A DNA stretch of 64,000 nucleotides. Source: Rhodeus uyekii (lineage: Eukaryota > Chordata > Actinopteri > Cypriniformes > Acheilognathidae). The stretch is taken from positions 4,750,001-4,814,000 of the forward strand of contig JAWRVZ010000025.1 of the NCBI GenBank assembly GCA_037043235.1, given 5' to 3'. Shown here in pieces: positions 24,381 to 34,700 of the stretch. The notes below the pieces were generated by a model, which worked only from the letters and a program-made list of their open reading frames with translations, was not told where the DNA came from and made no database searches. Position numbers and translations under genes: made by a program. Within the stretch, counting starts at the first letter, position 1; each line of letters begins with the position of its first letter.

Positions 24381-25765
24381 GTTTATGTAGTCATATATTA
24401 GGCTATATTTCTCTGGTGAACATTAAAACATTACATCAAATGAGTCCAGTCACATTAATCTTCCCATGCCTGAAGAAGGAAAAAACATAACAGTAAAGTG
24501 ATTGTTGTCGTCGACCATGTCCTCAGTGTTTATGATAACTGGCTGAACACGCTAATGGGAGATTAAATGATGAGATTACATGAACACTAGGGTGGTTAAC
24601 CTCGAGTCAGATGATGTCATTGACTCATATCTGTCCCCTTCAGTCAATCGCTCATTGGGTGAGTCTACAGTGCAGAAAAGAAAGCAAGAATATTTGGTCA
24701 CACATGTTGTGGATATTTTTATCCAGACACGTTGCTAGGCTGCATGCTGTGCTGAACATGAGCTGTTCAACAAAATCCACTGGTGGTCCAAGTGACCTTA
24801 TCCAACGTTTGTTCATTACAGATTAAAAATGTAAATCAGATTGTTGAACTGCTCTTCAGGATAACAGCCACAACCATATCCAGTTATGGTTAACTTGGCT
24901 CAACATCGTTCTCCGTAGCTTGTCTGACTTTGTATTTTTTCTGTTCGTTACTTGAGCTAGCTTTGTTATTTGTCTCAGACAAACAATACATAACAGGGTT
25001 TATTATTAAGTCTCCTTCATGATAACACCATCATTGACCAATTTCTTCAAACTCTCCAACAGACAAATACAGAAATGGATGATCCCATGTGGCCCTGTTT
25101 CCATGGCAACAACCTCTACCATGACAGCAAGTAGCCCAATGGTTACTTGCTAAGGTGGGAAAGCTACAATTGGTTAATTAACCTTTAATTACTGGAAAGA
25201 AACACAGGTTTAAAAAAATATGTTTTTTAAAACCTACAAAGACTCTTCAGTCAAATCATGGCATCAAATTATAGCACCAAATGGTCAAAATGTAGACCAT
25301 TGTCATGTTGTACTGTAACTTGCTATAAAACATCCTATGGCTACATTATAACAGCTAACAGCTAATTATCAAATTCTTTGTCACTTGTATTATCTGTAAA
25401 TTTGTAAAATGACAAATGTTTCTGTGTACACTATTTTAATTCACTCCAGATTTCAGTTATTACATTGTAGGTTCTTGTGCCATGAGATATTTTTAGACAT
25501 GACTGAGCTTTAGAAGCACAGAACCAATTGTTAATTGTCAGTTTGCCAGTATTGTTGAAAGTCCCTTTTGATTTTATTGGTGACGCATTGATTCTGAGAT
25601 AGCTTACAGTACAGTGCTGGGTGGATTATTTACAAATTGTAGTCCGTTACTGATTCCAGTACATTACACATTTTATGTAAAATAATCTTACTACTTATTA
25701 TTATTATTATTGACCTAACTGATTTATCACATTGAATTGAATAGGATAGTATTGGATAATCTCAT

Positions 25766-26206
25766 TTACATTTAGCAGACACTTTTATCTAAAGCAACTT
25801 ACAACTGAGGAATAAAGCAAGTGATTCAGCGTGAAGAAGCAGATTTACACAAGAAGTGCTCACAATGCAAAGTTTCAGACAGTGCTTACAGTAGTAAACG
25901 TGGGGTACATGGTTTTGTTTTCCCTGTCTTCGTGGTTGTTGTGTTCACCTACTAGTTCCCCATTGTTCTCTCCCCATGTCATCAGTATCAACTGTCTTAT
26001 TCATTACCTCATTAGTCTCGTCAGCTTTTCCCTTTTCCCTAATTTGTGTATTTAAGCCCTGTGTTTGTCTTAGAGTTCGTTCTCATCTTTAATGTATAGT
26101 GTGAATCTTCGTACTCTGGTATTGCTAAATAAAAGTAATATATGTAGTAATACCCTGCATCTTCGTCTTCGTGCCTTCATCCTGCTTGCACGTCTGACAG
26201 AAAGCT
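25766..26206 (+). repeat. SINE-tail-like piece followed by decayed LTR-like copy
   Basis: 25766-25815 ('catttagcagacacttttat') is like the piece at 19645-19700. 25905-26206 resembles 8022-8301 in its pyrimidine-rich body, its AATAAA near 26129 and its tail 'catcttcgtcttcgtgcctt', ending in tgacag. Confidence 0.4.
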
Positions 26207-26533
26207 AGAAAAGGAAGGGATTTAAAGGAAGAGAAAGCTTTTTTTTACGAGGTTAAATGCTCATGGAAGAGATGAGTTTCTGGTAGGGGTGTAGACTCAT
26301 AAGAGCGAGTGGAAGTAGGAGGGTGCTGAGCCTGTTTTAGATGTGTAAACAAGCGTCAATGCCTTGAACTTGATGCAAGCAGCAAATGGTAGCCAGTGCA
26401 GAGAGATAAGGAGAGGTGAGACATGGGCCCGTCTTGAAGACAAGACGTGTTGCAGAGTTCTGGATCGGTTGTAGAGGTTTGATTGTTTGAGTGCCTGAAG
26501 AGCATTGCAATAATCAAGCCTGGAAATGACCAA

Positions 26534-26590
26534 GGCCTGTTCTGTTCTGTTCTGTTCTGTTCTGTTCTGTTCTGTTCTGTTCTGTTCTGC
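26534..26590. repeat. (TTCTG)n microsatellite
   Basis: About eleven tandem copies of a five-base unit lie inside the LINE fragment. On the minus strand they read as a repeating NRTEQ peptide. This is a simple-sequence expansion, not a gene. Confidence 0.9.
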
Positions 26591-27164
26591 TCAGTCAGAA
26601 AAGGCCTGATCTTCCTGATGTTGTGCAGCGCAAAGCTGCATGACCGAACTGTCTTTGTTATGTGGTCTTTATAGGTCAGTTGGTCCTCAAAGATTACTCC
26701 AAGATTTCTGTCTGACCTTGACAAGGTAATCATTGATTAACCTAGCTGGATGGTGAAGTCATGCTGTAGATTCAGATTGGCAGGGAAGACGAGAAGCTCT
26801 GTCATTGCCAGGTTGAGCTGCAGTTTATGTTTTTTCATCCATGCCAAGATGTCTGCCAGACAGCTTGAGATTTGTGTAGCTACTGATCATCTGGTTGAAA
26901 CGAAAGGTAGAGCTGTATGTCATCAGCATAACAATGGTAGGAGAGACCGTGTGCCTTTATGATGGAACCTAGTGATTTAGTTTATATTGAGAAGAGGAGG
27001 GGTTCAAGAATTGAACCCTGAGAAACCCCAGTGATCAGTTGATGTGCTTTGGAGACCTCCTTACACCAAGCAACCCTAAAAGACCTAACTATGAGATAGG
27101 ATTCAAACCAGTGAAGTGGAGTTCCTGTGATGCCTGGTGATGAAAGGATGGACAGAAGGATCTG

Positions 27165-27445
27165 GGGTCTCATTTATAAACTGTGTGTAGGATCCCTACT
27201 AAAAGTTTACGTACGCTTAAAAGTCAAAAATGGCAAACACCAAAAAATTTACTAAAATTAACCATCTGTGTCGCCAATTCCCTCTGTCTCCAGAATGTGC
27301 GAATACACAGCTCAAAGTTTGTTTTAAGGTCTGCACATTTTCCCATCAAGTTTGTTTTTTATTGATCACAACCTTTGCGTGGAAACTGGCGTACGTACGT
27401 TTCCAGCCCCGTTTTGTGCGTATGCACACTTTATAAATGAGACCC
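27165..27445. mobile_element. MITE with GGGTCTCATTTATAAA ends
   Basis: This 281-base element has near-perfect terminal inverted repeats (GGGTCTCATTTATAAA and TTTATAAATGAGACCC). It is flanked by CTG at 27162-27164 and 27446-27448, a 3-base target duplication as in PIF/Harbinger-type elements. It splits the LINE fragment, so it inserted later. Confidence 0.7.
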
Positions 27446-27929
27446 CTGATGATTCACATTATGAACGGCAGCAAACAAATCATGGACAATGAGAACTGAT
27501 GATTTGGAATCAGCTTTCACAATCTGTAGAGCGATATTAATATTGATATTAAAATTCAAAAGGATCTGATTACTTAATCAAGATGATATGTTATCAGTTA
27601 CTACCCAGCACTGTGTATGTATTTAGTTGCATTTAATTGCTGTGTTGATACTGTTGAATAAATGAGCTAATCTAATGCTAACCCCAAAGTTTTGGGGGCT
27701 TATTTTAACATATTAAAGAACAGTGTCTTGTTCTTGTTTTAAAATGTTTCATGGAAAACCTACATTCATGCATAGAACTGTTAAACTCCTTTATATCCAG
27801 ATGTTGAAAGAAATATTTCAGCACATTTTGCTTTGTGAATGGAATGTTTAACAGGTCTGTTACCATGAAAATAGTGCCATATTTGCTAAATTAGATACTG
27901 AGTGCACACATCTGTCTTCTTTCATTCAG

Positions 27930-27965
27930 GGGTTATTTCGGGACATTGCCACGGCAGACCATTAA
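27930..27965 (+). CDS. mthfd1: Possible terminal exon of mthfd1-like
   Basis: A strong 3' splice site ('ctgtcttctttcattcag') ends at 27929. Joined in phase 0 to the exon ending at 23993, it adds 11 residues (GLFRDIATADH) and a TAA at 27963. An AATAAA-type signal (aataaataaa) follows near 28236. The expected C-terminus (MPGLPTRPCFYDIDLD...) was not found anywhere between 23994 and 29000. One frame over, the exon reads TLPRQTINVNLND, which loosely resembles that C-terminus, so this may be the old last exon after a one-base frameshift. The alternative, reading through the donor at 23994, runs into a transposon. Confidence 0.35.
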   Translation, partial: GLFRDIATADH

Positions 27966-29104
27966 TGTGAACCTTAATGATCTCTGCCAGGCCTAAATAC
28001 TCTAAGGTGGTAGCTTTGTCAAGTACTTTGTAAGTTTTTTTCCCCTCAAACTCCCACTCCTGTTGAGACTTTCAAGGGCATTTTTTTCCTTAGACATCTG
28101 AGACCTCAAGTCACTGTATTATATTTGTTGCTTTGAGTCTGAAATAACATTTCATGAATTTGATGTCAAGATTTGTGTCATACCCTGAGGGACCGAGGCA
28201 ATCCCTCCTCTGAACAAAGTTTAAAACATGCCTGAATAATAAATAAAAACGTTGTCCTGCTAAAAAGTCCATAAAAAAATGTCTGCTACAGACATAGAAG
28301 ACCCAGTGAAAAAAAGATTATGGGCCATATTTGCACGTCTTTTGCAAATATCAGGCAAACTTCCAAATGAGATTTAATTATTCTGTGCCATCTGCTAATC
28401 ACAAATATTTAAATTAACTGCCAGATTAAAGATTTATGTTTGTAATAATTTGAGGGTCAGTAGTCACTGAACTGACAAAGTGAATATTGCCTATTTATAA
28501 CCGTATATCGCACAATATGAGCCACACTCATTATTAACCTACAAATTGGGTTTAAACAAAAAGCATGCATAAATCAGAGCGAGAGAGTGATGTAATGTAA
28601 TGAAAATCTAAAAAAGAACATTTAAATATTATGTGAAAATTATTATCTGTTATCTGTTTTTACAAAAAAAATTGAACTGTCCCTCATTTTTACAATTATC
28701 TCATCAGGACATAAAAATGTTGCCCCAAAATAAGTTATCAAATCTAGGTACTTGGTTACAAAGGAGACAAAATTGATCATGTTGGAGATAGAATAAAGAC
28801 ATTTGATCAGTGAAAAAACAAGGTAGGCCTAATTATCGCATGAATATGTTTTATTTAGAATTTCCAATGAACTCAAACTCAAGTGTGAACTCAAGTGTTA
28901 CAACAACAACAACAATGTAAATATCAAAATCACACATTGCTAGTGGATGAATTAAACTGAGAGTGAAGTGTTTCAAGGGCCAACATTAGTCTAGTAGTTG
29001 AATAAGTTGAAAGATTAGTGTGTTTTCAAACGTTTAAGTGTGGACAAATATTTAGAAATAGAATTTGTGTAAAGAAACTGGTCACAATGATGGATACTAA
29101 TAAT

Positions 29105-29326
29105 ATCTTCACATTAGCAGAGCCTCCGCCGTGTTTGATTGGATAACGGGCAAACTCACATAAAGCGTCAATCAGCTGGTAGTTATGGAAACAGATAGGC
29201 GCGTAACCTGCTGTGCTGAGTGTCTGTGGCGCGCGCGGAGATCTGCGAGTGGATTTATAAACGCTGTTTGAGTCTCACGCCTTCCACAACACTGGCAAGT
29301 TTACGTCGTGCTCTTCACTTTGCAGG
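29105..29326 (+). promoter_or_regulatory. akap5: akap5 promoter and noncoding first exon
   Basis: A CpG-rich patch (ggcgcgcgcgg near 29230) with an inverted CCAAT near 29139 is followed by a TATA-like TTTATAAA at 29254-29261. A good donor 'ttgcag|gtaggt' has its last exon base at about 29326. The likely start of transcription is near 29285. The matching acceptor may be 'gggtttgcag' ending at 29879, which leads into the coding exon. Confidence 0.55.
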
Positions 29327-29991
29327 TAGGTGTTTTAACTTAACGTTAATTAGTACATTGTTGTACCACTTTTAAATCTAAGTTAACCTGTGCTGTTTTT
29401 CACATGAGTTATATTTGTCATCATTACGATTAAGACGGAAAAGTAATGACCGTTTACATTTGTCACAAATTTACAAACGTCACAAACAAAAATACATTTT
29501 TATCGGAGTTGTCGAGTTGTGTCGTTATAGCCTACTGAGATATATTTGTTCATGTCACCTATAATTTAAAGATGTAAAGTTATTATACATAAGGGTATTT
29601 TTATGGTTCACTTTTACTGTTGGAACCTGTTAGCAAAACGCATAGCCTGTTGAATTATTTAGGATGTTTTCATATAAAGATATTTCTCATTGATGTCACA
29701 CCCAGTATGTTTGTTGTGAGTGTCTTTATGAGTATGCTAAAAATACATTTGGAGACCTATTTTAAATACGTGATATATAAAAAGACAAATAGCCCAAGTC
29801 AATAAACATGTTTCAACCAACAAGTGAAATGCAGAAAACTTTTAACTTCAGCAATACAATGTTTTTATGGGTTTGCAGCATTTCCTCATCTTTAAGCTGG
29901 CAATATGTAAGTGGAGAAAACATCTGCTTATGTAATTGATCCAATACTGCCAGTGAGAACAATTATTGACTTTTTGACTGTTTGATTAACC

Positions 29992-31350
29992 ATGTCCATA
30001 CAAGAGACAGAATTACCAGACTGTCAGGAGAAAGTGGGCTTGAAGAGAAAACTGACAGGCCCACCAAGACTTCTGCTTGGGAAAACAAAATCAAAGGATA
30101 AATTGGAAGGTAAATCACTGAGAAGGCAAAGACAAGTTAAATGTTGTGATGGCACAGTGGAGAATAATGATCAAGAAAACAATGATGGCAAAGACAACGA
30201 ATCCTCACTTATTACCCATCACAGCCCTCAAAAAGCCTCAGAGGGGAGAGATACCCAACCAGATGCTTCAGGAGACACCTCAGGAGTTATTGTGACGCTG
30301 GAGGAAAGTGAAAGCAAAGACGAAAACATGGAAAGTATAATGAAAATGACCCGAAGCCCTTCAAAAACATCCTTTAAGAGGACATTTTCCTCACTCCTCA
30401 GGTGTGGCAAGAGGAAGGAATCAGACAAAACAGAAAACAAAGCGCAACACATGTGCAATTCGGTGCGTGAGAATAAACTGAGAAATGCAAGCAATAAGGA
30501 CGTTCCTAATGGAAAAAGTAAAAAGAGAGTTTTTTTCTCAGTGTGGCCCATTTCTAAGAGATCTGCCACATCCAATTTCAGTCTAGGAAGGGGATGTAAA
30601 GAGCAAGGCGCTGACGTGGTTTTTCAGGGGATAATGGCACCAAAAGATTTGACATTTAAAAAGATCCATCGCATCTTTCCAAGAAGGAAGAAAACACCAC
30701 CTATTGATCAGTTTGAGTGTGACGCTCCCAGTGCAACACAAAATGAAGTAGCCGATCAACAAGCGGAAAGCATTCCAGAGACATATACATTCAGTGCCGA
30801 CGTGAGCGTTAACATAAATGTGGAGTCTGACCACATGCACATGGATAAAAATCAGGAAACGTATCCTGCTCAAGATGGGAGTGTGACTGAAGAAGAAAAT
30901 CTGGTGTTTCAAGCTAGTGGTCTTTTGGATCCTGAGGTTCCCCTTTCATGTCGGAGTGGCTGTAGTCTTGAGACTGAGTTTCTGACCACATCATTAAGTA
31001 GTGATATGCTAGTCTTAAATAAGAAGTCTAAAGAGAATGATCCAAAATGCAGGTCAGTGATTACTATAGAACATGCATACTTATCAGAGGAAGACAACAT
31101 GAATGAGGCACCACAGTTTGATGGTCTTGCAATGAATGGGTCCTGGCAACATTTCAAAATTAACAGCCTAACAAACAACAAGCTGCATCCTTTTGATCTG
31201 AATGTGTCTACTGAACTGGACCGTGGCCGATGTGATGAGACCTTACTGATTCAGACGGCAATTTCAATGGTGCAAACAGCCATTCGGGGTGCAATGGAAC
31301 AGCTCACAATCGAGCAGCAACACAGTCAGATAAGTTTGTGCCATCCATAA
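29992..31350 (+). CDS. akap5: A-kinase anchoring protein 5 (AKAP79/150)
   Basis: This single-exon, 452-residue product compares with 427 for human. AKAP5 tethers PKA, and in mammals PKC and calcineurin, at the plasma membrane and synapse. Seen here: a basic N-terminus with a CC pair (residues 17-52); three basic patches (about 127-143, 174-191, 220-237) like the membrane-targeting A, B and C regions; and a C-terminal amphipathic helix ETLLIQTAISMVQTAIRGAM (from residue 416), which aligns with the human RII-binding helix LLIETASSLVKNAIQLSIEQ. The calcineurin PxIxIT site aligns to RSVITIEHAYLSEE (about 355-368), where proline and the final threonine are lost. Similarity elsewhere is low, so the call rests on the helix, the layout and the position between mthfd1 and zbtb25. 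Confidence 0.85.
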   Translation: MSIQETELPDCQEKVGLKRKLTGPPRLLLGKTKSKDKLEGKSLRRQRQVKCCDGTVENNDQENNDGKDNESSLITHHSPQKASEGRDTQPDASGDTSGVIVTLEESESKDENMESIMKMTRSPSKTSFKRTFSSLLRCGKRKESDKTENKAQHMCNSVRENKLRNASNKDVPNGKSKKRVFFSVWPISKRSATSNFSLGRGCKEQGADVVFQGIMAPKDLTFKKIHRIFPRRKKTPPIDQFECDAPSATQNEVADQQAESIPETYTFSADVSVNINVESDHMHMDKNQETYPAQDGSVTEEENLVFQASGLLDPEVPLSCRSGCSLETEFLTTSLSSDMLVLNKKSKENDPKCRSVITIEHAYLSEEDNMNEAPQFDGLAMNGSWQHFKINSLTNNKLHPFDLNVSTELDRGRCDETLLIQTAISMVQTAIRGAMEQLTIEQQHSQISLCHP

Positions 31351-32300
31351 CCACACATATTCGCATTCTTAATTTCATATTTCTCTGAGATGGTATGAAT
31401 AAGCTGCATAAAAGAGGAATCTAATTCAATGTACATGACATGTATAAACACGTTGGAAATGTTTGTAAAGATATTGTGGAACACTTTTCACTCATATTGT
31501 GATTTTAATGCTGTAAATTTGTACTTGCATGATTAACCTCTTTTCATGATCGTTTGTACACTTTTTTTTATTTATTTAATGTTACCTTCTATTGTTCATA
31601 TTTTTATACTGCAATGTTGTTTCCTGTTACTGCAGTCCAGTTTCTATAGCAATGAATCTCACACATGATTCCAAGAAGGCATTGAGCCACATGCTTATGA
31701 TGTGTTGTGTTACGGTTAAGGCAACATATGAAAATAAGTTGACTAAGAACCCAGGTGTGTATCAGTTGCTCAGTTCGTATTTAAATGAGGCCCTTACTGA
31801 CTTCTACAGTGAAGTTGTTAGATGTCAAGTCACTATGTTTGCTTTTGTGAGTACATGCTACTCTCTTGAGGCACTAAGATGTTACTACAAGATGGTCAGT
31901 TACAGGATATTAAAATGTACCCTTATTTTGTTTCAAACCTGTATGACTTTTTCATCTGCGAACTACAAAAGAAGATATTTTGATGAATGTTTCAACTGTT
32001 TTTTTCCTTGCATTGAAAGTCATTGGGGACCAAATTGACGTATAATGTTTCGTGTGAAATGTTGTAGAATATGCAGTAGGTTTATAATGATAGGGTTTGA
32101 GGATGAGTAAGTGATGTCAGGATCTTAATTTTAGGGTGAACTGTCCCTTTAAAGTCAGTTCCATAGAAACCAATGACAAGTATACAACCAAAGCAGATGC
32201 ATTATAAATCACAGTTTATTCAATGTGCCATTTATTTAAAAAAATAAATAACCAAACACATTATCACAATGGCACTGAGTGCTGATGATGAATAAAACTA
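31351..32300 (+). other. akap5: akap5 3'UTR and convergent gene end
   Basis: Untranslated sequence with AATAAA at 32291-32296. The minus strand carries AATAAA (TTTATT at 32215-32220 and 32231-32236), which could end zbtb25. The two transcripts may therefore converge or overlap here. A partial MITE end (agggtgaactgtcccttta) is near 32135-32153. A 148-codon frame at 31592 looks like chance. Confidence 0.4.
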
Positions 32301-34700
32301 AAAGGGACTGTTTAAATGCACTACACAAGTCACACAAATAACACAAATGCAAGTTTTGCTTATTTAAAATGCTCATCACAGTACACAAACCTCAATTTGA
32401 GTATTCAATGAATATAACTGCAAAAAGTGGTGCTTTGACAGTTCAAATACAGCACAAAGAAACCATGTCTACCATCAGAGATGTCTTACAGTTGATCAGT
32501 CATTCTAAATAAAACATTTTTGTCATGTCTTGTGTTTGAAAAATAACTGGAAACTATGTGCCATTGCTGGTTTTGTCCAGAAGTGTAATGTTAGACATTT
32601 ACAGTGGTATTGTCCCATCTTTCTAGTTATGCACTGTCCCAGTTTGTGTAGTAAGATTGTTAGCAAACTTGGATTGTACTCTGTTTCATACACAATATAA
32701 TCATGAAAGTCCTTCATATCAAAAAGCTTTTAGAAAAGCACCAGTTGCTCACATTCATTTGATAGATTATTCTGATTGTGTAGATGTCTTGGACAACTTT
32801 GCACAAATAGGCACTGTTCACTGTTAACTTGAGAATGAAAACAAACTGGATTTGGTTCAACTGGCTGAGCAATAGTTTAAGCGGTTTTCTTTACAGAGTT
32901 GTTTGGCAAAAAATATTCTAAGGCACTGAACCCGTTTTTTAGGAAATTCGATTTAGGGGAAAATCATTTAGACTTTGCACAGTCAGTTTCACTCATTAGG
33001 CCACAAGAAATAATCACATTAGTTTAAGCTGGCCTCTAAAAACAAATATTATGATTGCTGTCATTTGTCAAATGTGGCACGTTATAGTGCTATTTGAGTT
33101 TCATGCGCATGTGCTTGTCAATTCAATAATTTCTTTGAATATATAATTGATCCAACAGTAGTCAGTCATCCAAGAGTCAGCAACATCATTATACATCAAC
33201 ACTACAATCATCAACACTAAGTTTTAAACAAAATTCCTTTATGTTTTAACACTGACAGAGACTTTTGAGACAGAAGACAGAAGTGCTGAGTCAGAAAAAA
33301 AAAATCAATAAAGGAATATTATGGGTTCAATACCAGTTTAATCTTGTCCATGTTTTAAAAAGCAAAAATCGACATTATGGTAAGGCACTCAGAATGAAAC
33401 TTGTTGTTTTATGGTTTACAGCCTTGAGCCCAAAGTATACTTCAGTTTTGATGCATTCATAGCTAAACACAGTCCTTTCTAAGGAGACTCCATTTGACAG
33501 CGTGCACAAACACACTCGACATATGCACACTAGAAAATGTGATCCTTGTCCAGTGTCTGTGCTATTTCTTTCCAGAAGTTATTTAATCTAGTGTTGCATA
33601 TATTTCTTTACCCCATACAAACCCTCATCAACATGTACGTCTGTTGCTGTCAAATTTAAAACAATGGCCTGGATATAGAGTGGTATAGCTTTGCATAATT
33701 TTTTTTGTGATTTTATTTTCACACTAAAATCATGTTAACATGTTTGTGTCCATGTCTTGTGGCTGTACTATTTGAAATAGTGAGCATGTAAATATTTGAG
33801 GGATTGAGTCCATTCACTTCCAAATTGTCTTACTCTAACCCCGATTTTTGCATTTCTTTTTCCAAGTAAATAGATTTTTGTGGTAATCAAAATGATGCCA
33901 CAAATACTGTTGATTGAGCATAAAAGGTTAGTTCACCCACCCCCCCCCCCCCCCCCCCAAAAAAAAAGATCCCTTAATTTACTCACCCTCAAGCCATCCT
34001 AGGTGTATATGACTTTCTTCATTCAGCCAAACATAATAATTAAAACAATATCCTGCTGCTTCCAAACGCATCCATTCATTATAAAGGTAATCCACAAGCT
34101 CCAGGATGTTAACGCAAATTAAGCAAAGTGAAGCGTTTTTGTAAGAAATACATTCATACCTATACATTTATAAACTAGAATCACTGGCTTCCAATAAGGG
34201 CCGTACATGAGTCTAGTTCTGGTGGAAGAGTGACCTCTGGCCCATCGCATGACCTATTGTTGAATGCGGAAGAGCAGGGGATAGAGGAAATCAAAACGTA
34301 GAATTCTAAAATTAGATTTTTTTTAAAAGAGAAATGTCAGAGGATTTCGTTATGAGAGAAGAGGAACTTGAGTTTGTTGCCTAACCTTATTTGTTTGACC
34401 TGCGACAGGCGTCTACTCTCACCTAAATATACGCTACTACTACATCATGCGTCATATGTCAGGTCTGAGGTGACTCTTTCGGCACAACTAGACTTGTGTA
34501 CAGCCATTACTAGAAGCCAGTGATAATCAAAATCTAAGATACCATTGTCTCCCTTTATAAAGCTTGGAAGGATATTTTTAAATATAACTGATTCATGGGA
34601 CATTTTCATTTTTGGGTGAACTAACCCTTTAACTTGTACTGGACCCAGAATATTCTTTTACCATACATTGTGTGTTCACATGAATATCTCAAACACAACG
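32300..34700 (-). other. zbtb25: Probable long 3'UTR of zbtb25, with repeats
   Basis: No coding frame of note. It holds an 18-base C tract (33941-33958) followed by an A run, and a MITE at 33924-34630 that ends 70 bases from the zbtb25 stop. The transcript extent is inferred from poly(A) signals near 32220. Confidence 0.35.
33924..34630. mobile_element. MITE with GGTTAGTTCACCC ends
   Basis: Left end aaaggttagttcaccca and right end tgggtgaactaacccttt form an inverted repeat about 707 bases apart. It is the same family as 22213-22790. No transposase is encoded. Confidence 0.7.

Larger units (their letters stand above)
26230..27530 (-). mobile_element. Decayed LINE reverse-transcriptase fragment
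   Basis: On the minus strand it encodes non-LTR retrotransposon pieces: WFESYLIVRSFRVAW and GVSQGSILEPLLFS (about 27130-26985), NLGVIFEDQLTYKDHI and IRKIRPFL (about 26710-26590), and SRLDYCNAL and SPLLISLHWLPF (about 26530-26360). The family resembles L2/CR1-type elements. Frames are broken. A pentanucleotide expansion and a MITE interrupt it. Confidence 0.8.

Noticed and set aside
26534..26590. CRISPR-like array
   Set aside because: It is a five-base tandem repeat with no spacers, in a vertebrate LINE.
31592..32038. A 148-codon gene downstream of akap5
   Set aside because: No domain or conserved motif, no splice or start context; it lies in the akap5 3'UTR.
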